Source of the DNA: Candidatus Gallipaludibacter merdavium
Lineage (GTDB): Bacteria; Bacteroidota; Bacteroidia; Bacteroidales; Paludibacteraceae
Length of the DNA: 64,000 nucleotides
Direction of reading: 5' to 3'
Assembly: GCA_017694875.1 (NCBI GenBank)
Contig: JADIMG010000111.1
Coordinates: forward strand, 1 to 64,000
This document shows, piece by piece, positions 59,722-64,000 of the stretch. The notes beneath the pieces were generated by a model. The model saw only the letters and a program-made list of their open reading frames with translations, made no database searches and was not told the DNA's origin. A program made the translations under genes and the position numbers. Positions within the stretch are counted from its first letter, which is position 1. Each line of letters starts with the position of its first letter.

Positions 59722-61326
59722 CTATTTGATAAACCGTTCATGCAATTGTTTTGCATAATCAATGCATGCAGGATTGCTTGCGTCAATAAGCTCTTTGGGC
59801 AATTCCGGTACCTTAATGGCAGTACCAATCGTTATATTGTTCGGATCGGGTATATGATCCATATTGGCTTCATAAATATACACCCAGAAACGTGCATCAC
59901 CGTAGTATTTTTTCGCGAGCCATGCCAAACGGCTTCCTTCTGTCAATTGTTCAGTGGTTATCAACTTATCGTAATTACGCGGTTGCTCAAACACGGACAA
60001 AGTTTCGGTTGCTGTCTGTTTATTCGACTGCTGTCTTGGCTCTTCCACCGCTGTTGGTTTGGATGATTCTGTAGAAGCTGTACTTTCCTGCTTTGTCGCG
60101 GATTCCTCCTCCAATGATTCTATCCACTCCGTTTCCGGACGTGCTTGTTCCAATTTACCATTTGCCCAGGTTTCCACTCTATATACCATATAGAAATAGA
60201 CACCTACCAATATCAAGCAGAAAGTCACTGCAATGATAGCTCCAACTTGCCACAACTTAATACCAGATTGCTTCTTTGCCTTTTTTGTCGATGTTGACCC
60301 TACTGGAGGTTCCACTGGCGGAACAACCGCTGTAGCACTGGACTTTTCGGGTTCTCTTGGCTCATCTTTTTGCGGTTCCGGTTGCAATGGCTTTACCTCT
60401 GTCTTTTCCGCATAAGGGGTTGCTTCCTGCTCCCCTGCTATAAGTGTATTATCTTCCTCCTTGTCATGTTCCTGCTTCAATTCTCCAGAAACAGCTGTTA
60501 CTGTCGTTTGCTTTTCAGGCGTTTCCTGTTCTATAGGTCCTTCCTTTATTTTCTCTTGTGTCGTCGTCCTTTGAATTGCTGATTCTTTGTTTTCCGCAAC
60601 TGGTTCACTATCCCTTTCGCTTTCTTGTGTCTCCATCGAAGCCAATGGTTCTTCCTTCACTACTTCGGGTAATTTTCCGTTTTGTGCTTCCTCACCTTGC
60701 GTTTGTTCCTCTTGCCTTGAATCAACTATATCATTGACAGAAATTTCCCATTCCGCAGATTCCACCTCATTGTCTTCCACTGTTTCCTCCAAGTTGTCCA
60801 ACTCATCCTCCTCCATATCCTCTTCCACGTCCACCGTTTCCGTAACACCACCCATAAACCAATTATCCCCATTTATATCGGAAAGCAATGCTTTGATTTC
60901 GTCGGCTTGTTCATCCAATTTCTGCAGATTTTGCCCCATAGCCTCCTCGGTAGGTGAAGTATCCAATTCGGGTTCACTATCGGTTGTTTCTGCATTATCG
61001 TTATTTTCCATTACCACAGGTTCGAGAAAAGCAAACGGTTCATTGACACGCTGTTTCACCTCACTGTCGGGTGTAAATATCACCTTGTTGTAAGGTTCAA
61101 GCATGATTTCCTTACTGGTTGTCACATCTACACTCTTCCTGGCTTCGATGGGTTGCAGCTTAAATGTACCGAACTTATTGATTTTCACTGCACCATCTCT
61201 CTTGAGTCCTTGTTCAATTTGGGCAAAGAGCGATTTCAGCAAGCGTTCCGCCCGATTTTTGTCCAAGCCTGAGCGTACAGCCAGTTCCTCCACCAGTTCA
61301 CTTATCTTAATCCTCTCTTCACTCAT
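59722..61326 (-). CDS. HU-domain protein with transmembrane segment and LysM domain
   Basis: A 534-residue protein of unusual layout. Residues 1-95 are an HU/IHF-like DNA-binding domain (ISELVEELAVRSGLDKNRAE; INKFGTFKLQPIEARKS). Residues about 100-355 are a long, highly acidic, Pro/Thr/Glu-rich linker with no fold visible. A single membrane segment follows (about 358-382, WQVGAIIAVTFCLILVGVY). Then comes another linker and a LysM domain (about 455-509, LAWLAKKYYGDARFWVYIYE and IPDPNNITIGTAIKVPEL). So a cytoplasmic DNA-binding head is joined to a periplasmic peptidoglycan-binding tail. ATG overlaps the small HU gene stop by four bases. Confidence 0.85.
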   Translation of the reverse strand: MSEERIKISELVEELAVRSGLDKNRAERLLKSLFAQIEQGLKRDGAVKINKFGTFKLQPIEARKSVDVTTSKEIMLEPYNKVIFTPDSEVKQRVNEPFAFLEPVVMENNDNAETTDSEPELDTSPTEEAMGQNLQKLDEQADEIKALLSDINGDNWFMGGVTETVDVEEDMEEDELDNLEETVEDNEVESAEWEISVNDIVDSRQEEQTQGEEAQNGKLPEVVKEEPLASMETQESERDSEPVAENKESAIQRTTTQEKIKEGPIEQETPEKQTTVTAVSGELKQEHDKEEDNTLIAGEQEATPYAEKTEVKPLQPEPQKDEPREPEKSSATAVVPPVEPPVGSTSTKKAKKQSGIKLWQVGAIIAVTFCLILVGVYFYMVYRVETWANGKLEQARPETEWIESLEEESATKQESTASTESSKPTAVEEPRQQSNKQTATETLSVFEQPRNYDKLITTEQLTEGSRLAWLAKKYYGDARFWVYIYEANMDHIPDPNNITIGTAIKVPELPKELIDASNPACIDYAKQLHERFIK

Positions 61327-61607
61327 AATTTAATATCTTTAAATTTCTCTTTTGTTGCAGGACTTTGTTTGAAACAGAGTACTAATTTGGGTGGAACAAG
61401 TGTTCTTGTTCTGCTCACCGGGTGTACAATAAGGCGTTCGTTTTTCTTTCTTACCTCCAATGTACCAAATCCTGGAATGGAAATATCCTCTCCATTCGTC
61501 AAGTGTTCCAGCATCAATTCTGTAGCTACCGCCATGTGCTGATTCAATTCCTTGGCCGGCATCTGGAGTTCGTCAGCCATATTCTGTATCAATTCCTTGT
61601 GGTTCAT
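61323..61607 (-). CDS. Small HU-family DNA-binding protein
   Basis: A 94-residue HU/IHF-like protein (helical N-terminus NHKELIQNMADELQMPAKEL, then DISIPGFGTLEVRKKNERLI and the arm region up to LVPPKLVLCF). It lacks the long basic DNA-embracing arms of typical HU, having HPVSRTRTLVPP there. The start at 61607 is the likely one; the longer frame overlaps rimO. It lies 4 bases downstream of rimO and overlaps the HU-LysM gene by four bases (ATGA), so the two HU proteins may act together, perhaps as a heterodimer. Confidence 0.85.
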   Translation of the reverse strand: MNHKELIQNMADELQMPAKELNQHMAVATELMLEHLTNGEDISIPGFGTLEVRKKNERLIVHPVSRTRTLVPPKLVLCFKQSPATKEKFKDIKL

Positions 61608-61611
61608 CCGT

Positions 61612-62910
61612 TTATGAAATAATGTTAGCATAGAGGTCGAAATCTTCTGCCCCTGTAATTTCTGCCTGATAAAATTCTCCAATAGTGAGTGGCCGGTCTT
61701 TTTTAACCAACACTTCTCCGTCCACATCGGGTGAGTCAAACTCTGTTCTTCCTATGTAATAATCCGGTTCCTCGCGGTCAATAATGATGCGCATTTTCTT
61801 GCCCACCTTTGCCGCATTGATTTCCGCCGATATGCCTTCCTGAATGTTCATGATGCGTTCCACCCGTGCTTCTTTTTCCTCCTGAGGGATGTCATCCGTA
61901 TAGTGTAAGTTGGCATATGTACCATCTTCATCAGAATAGGCAAAAGCGCCAAGACGTTCAAAACGAATATTCCGTACAAACTCCTCCAATTGCTGCACAT
62001 CGTCTTCCGTTTCACCCGGATGACCGAGCAAAAGCGTTGTACGCAAGTGTATGCCCGGCACTTCTTCTCTGATGGTGTGCATCAATTCATAAGTCTGCTG
62101 AGCGTTGATATTACGACGCATCAGTTTCAGCATATTGTCGGATATGTGTTGGAGAGCAATGTCAAGATATTTGCACACGTTGTCTCTTTCGCGCATCACT
62201 TTCAACAAGTCATAAGGGAATTTGGCCGGATAGGCATAATGTAACCGCAGCCACTCCACACCTTTTATGTCAGCCAAACGATTGACCAACTCCGGTAACA
62301 TCATTTGCTTGTAGAGGTCCACTCCATAAAACGAAAGGTCTTGTGCTATTACTTGGAATTCCTTTACCCCCTGCTTGGTAAGCCATGTCACCTCCTCCAC
62401 AATATCTTCCATGCTTCGGCTTTGGTGCTTGCCGGTAATAATGGGTATGGCACAATAAGAACATGTACGATTGCATCCCTCTGATATTTTTACGTAGGCA
62501 TAATGCTTGGGCGTTGTAATGATTCGCTCATGGGCCAACTCTGGATGGAAATCCTTTTTCAAGTCAGCCAGCAGGTCCATATAATTGAATTTGCCGTAAA
62601 ACTTATCGACTTCGGGCAGTTCACCCATCAAGTCATTCATATAGCGTTCGGAGAGACATCCCATCACATAAAGTTTTTTGAGTTTACCTTCCTGTTTGCG
62701 TTCGGCAAACTGCAAAATGGTGTTGATGCTCTCTTCCTTGGCATCGCCAATGAAGCCGCAGGTATTAATAACGGCAATGCTTCCTTTGGGGTTGGGAGCA
62801 TCGTGCGTGACATGATAGCCTACCTCCTGCATTTGCCGCATGAGTCGCTCCGTATCTACCAGATTTTTGGAGCAGCCCATGGTAATAAAGTCGATTGTCT
62901 GTTTTGGCAT
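61612..62910 (-). CDS. rimO: Ribosomal protein S12 methylthiotransferase
   Basis: A 432-residue radical-SAM methylthiotransferase that modifies Asp of ribosomal protein S12. The UPF0004 N-domain has GCSKNLVDTERLM and INTCGFIGDAKEESI with cluster cysteines. The radical-SAM motif is CNRTCSYCAIP (CxxxCxxC). A C-terminal TRAM domain (about residues 365-430) ends the protein. Start chosen at the Met preceding PKQTIDFITMG (62910); Met at 62922 is possible. First gene of the rimO-HU-HU-LysM group; promoter just upstream. Confidence 0.95.
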   Translation of the reverse strand: MPKQTIDFITMGCSKNLVDTERLMRQMQEVGYHVTHDAPNPKGSIAVINTCGFIGDAKEESINTILQFAERKQEGKLKKLYVMGCLSERYMNDLMGELPEVDKFYGKFNYMDLLADLKKDFHPELAHERIITTPKHYAYVKISEGCNRTCSYCAIPIITGKHQSRSMEDIVEEVTWLTKQGVKEFQVIAQDLSFYGVDLYKQMMLPELVNRLADIKGVEWLRLHYAYPAKFPYDLLKVMRERDNVCKYLDIALQHISDNMLKLMRRNINAQQTYELMHTIREEVPGIHLRTTLLLGHPGETEDDVQQLEEFVRNIRFERLGAFAYSDEDGTYANLHYTDDIPQEEKEARVERIMNIQEGISAEINAAKVGKKMRIIIDREEPDYYIGRTEFDSPDVDGEVLVKKDRPLTIGEFYQAEITGAEDFDLYANIIS

Positions 62911-62935
62911 GTACTGATGCATATTTGTTAAGATG

Positions 62936-62965
62936 CAAAGTTACGATTTTTCTTGTAAAATGCAA
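62936..62965 (-). promoter_or_regulatory. Promoter of rimO
   Basis: Minus-strand TTG (62965-62963), 19-base spacer, TAACTTTG (62943-62936), 13-25 bases before the possible starts. Confidence 0.7.
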
Positions 62966-63057
62966 CGGGTTGTATCTATTCCTACGCTTTTCTATTTCAT
63001 AAGCCTCCTACAAGATTCCACATCGAGTACGAAATGACGGAAAACGAAGAAGGAGAG

Positions 63058-63103
63058 AAAAAAACGACCCTCCTTGCAGAAAACTCGTTCCTGCAAAGAG
63101 GGT
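63058..63103 (-). terminator. Terminator of the C-terminal T9SS cargo gene
   Basis: ACCCTC and TTGCAG (63067-63079) pair with CTGCAA and GAGGGT (63091-63103) around one internal mismatch; on the minus strand a seven-T run follows. Confidence 0.85.
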
Positions 63104-63129
63104 TTGTCTAATAGAAAAAGGTTATGCCT

Positions 63130-64000
63130 TTATTTCACTATCGCTTTCTGCACTTGCCCTTCAGCGCGAACAATATAAACACCAGTAGGCATGTAAAGAT
63201 TGCGGTCCATGCCACGGTAAAGTAATACGCCGCGTACATCGTAAACTTCGGCCTCGGCTTCCGTACCCGTGATATGCAACATACCGTCGGTGCCGAACAC
63301 GTTCCATGAGGCTGTCTCGGCTACAGACAAGGCTGTTGAACTTTCAAAAGTAGCGGTTACGGTAATCTTGAATGCCGGCATGGTGAAGCTGCCGTCTGCA
63401 TTTACTGGTACTTCTACTGTCGGGTCATCAGCCTTGAGCACCTTGAGTGAACCTTCCACATAAGTGTATTGTTCGTTCGGAAGCGGTGTCAGTGTAACAA
63501 TTCCACCAGCTCTCGCCCATGCCGTGTCAGACTCTACTGTTCCATTCTCTACTTCGGCAATGGTAATTGGATAGACTGTTTCCACATACAATTCAAAGCC
63601 TTCGTAAGTTTCACTTCCATCCGATGTAAACCGAACAGAGAGCGTATTACCTGAAGAAAACAATGCCGGTTCTATCGTTCCCATGCCATTACATTCTCTC
63701 AAACGGCTATTGTCACTGTCATAGATCTGCAAGTAATCATATCCTTGCTCTAAAACATAATTACCAGTCAGGTAAATGCGGCAATCTTCCTGGGCTGTAA
63801 TTTCCGTAGTAACATCCACATCATTGGAATAATTCCCATTCCGACCACCATCATCGGTAAATAATTCGGGAACATCGCCTAAATCAATACTCTGTGTCCC
63901 GCTTGTTCCCATTGGGGTGCTTGGATATGCATATACCGTCAACAAGGTTCCACGGCTGCGTACACCCTGTGCATTCTCCACATAAAGGGTATAGTTATAA
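63130..64000 (-). CDS. Secreted CUB/InlB-repeat protein with T9SS-like C-terminus, C-terminal part
   Basis: C-terminal about 290 residues of a large exported protein that continues past the window edge. In order: end of an Ig/PKD-like domain (YTLYVENAQGVRSRG), a CUB-like domain (GYDYLQIYDSD, LSVRFTSDGSETYEGFELYV), a divergent InlB B-repeat-like domain (about 140 residues from the C-terminus, ITIAEVENGTVESDT to FTMPAFKITVTATF), and a final beta sandwich (EVYDVRGVLLYRGM, PTGVYIVRAEGQVQKAIVK) typical of T9SS or related Bacteroidales sorting domains. Probably a surface or secreted hydrolase or adhesin whose catalytic part lies outside. Confidence 0.8.
   Translation of the reverse strand, partial: YNYTLYVENAQGVRSRGTLLTVYAYPSTPMGTSGTQSIDLGDVPELFTDDGGRNGNYSNDVDVTTEITAQEDCRIYLTGNYVLEQGYDYLQIYDSDNSRLRECNGMGTIEPALFSSGNTLSVRFTSDGSETYEGFELYVETVYPITIAEVENGTVESDTAWARAGGIVTLTPLPNEQYTYVEGSLKVLKADDPTVEVPVNADGSFTMPAFKITVTATFESSTALSVAETASWNVFGTDGMLHITGTEAEAEVYDVRGVLLYRGMDRNLYMPTGVYIVRAEGQVQKAIVK

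Noticed and set aside
60587..61093. 168-codon Ser-rich frame antisense to the HU-LysM gene
   Set aside because: Serine runs are the reverse complement of the acidic Glu/Asp linker; low complexity explains the open frame.
1..64000. CRISPR arrays, prophage, integrases, rRNA operon, T-box or other known riboswitches
   Set aside because: Looked for and not seen; no regularly spaced repeats, no integrase or transposase frames, no rRNA sequence.

Overview
The window is chromosomal DNA of a member of the Bacteroidales (phylum Bacteroidota). The evidence is a SusC/RagA-type TonB transporter, DUF4301, Omp28 and PorT-like proteins, meso-diaminopimelate dehydrogenase, and an almost universal promoter type: a -7 box TAnnTTTG preceded by TTTG or TTG about 19-20 bases upstream. 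Two proteins end in type IX secretion (T9SS) C-terminal sorting domains (46.9-48.2 kb and 63.1-64 kb), so the organism very probably has a T9SS. That argues against Bacteroides in the narrow sense; genus is not assigned. I see no phage, plasmid, IS element or CRISPR array. Base composition looks even throughout, and nothing suggests a recent island.

Layout. 0-3.4 kb: start of a susC gene, a DHOD-like flavoprotein and DUF4301 (minus strand). 3.8-5.9 kb: tex. 5.9-11.9 kb: a minus-strand envelope-biogenesis operon running from two SurA-like chaperones through an OstA/LptA-like protein, a PorT-like barrel and a small membrane protein to lpxB. 12.2-19.7 kb: EFR1 flavodoxin/ferredoxin protein, bamD-rpoZ, a 49-residue ORF, tRNA-Leu, then an operon of M16 peptidase, O-methyltransferase, thioesterase, SufT-like protein and lpxH, then a membrane protein/HTH pair. 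19.8-31.2 kb: nadB, a BASS-type transporter, rluB-ddh, a pRiA4b ORF-3-like protein, DEAD helicase-tyrS, tRNA-Gln, and aldo-keto reductase-DUF2148-MFS.

31.2-40.4 kb is the most distinctive part. It is a seven-gene minus-strand operon: beta-barrel porin, imelysin lipoprotein, di-heme (DUF1111) lipoprotein, second porin, mono-heme lipoprotein, two-domain RidA/chorismatase-like protein and a fused CcsBA cytochrome c synthase. It looks like a self-contained outer-membrane/periplasmic metal-handling and electron-transfer system that carries its own heme-attachment enzyme. Iron is the likeliest substrate from the imelysin family, but this is inference.

40.9-64 kb: GT4 glycosyltransferase-mutS; a minus-strand group of lptD, slyD, aroC, a T9SS cargo protein and an M3 peptidase; thrS with a long leader; class I fumarase; a structured 360-base intergenic region; an Omp28 lipoprotein; a CoA-transferase. 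Then come rimO, a small HU protein and a large protein that joins an HU domain, a membrane segment and a periplasmic LysM domain. The window closes with the C-terminal part of a CUB/InlB-repeat T9SS cargo protein.

Lipid A and LPS genes (lpxB, lpxH, ostA-like, lptD) and outer-membrane protein assembly genes (surA-like, bamD) recur through the window, so much of its content serves outer-membrane construction. A promoter-bearing intergenic repeat occurs in three copies, two upstream of the M16 peptidase and one upstream of the GT4 gene.
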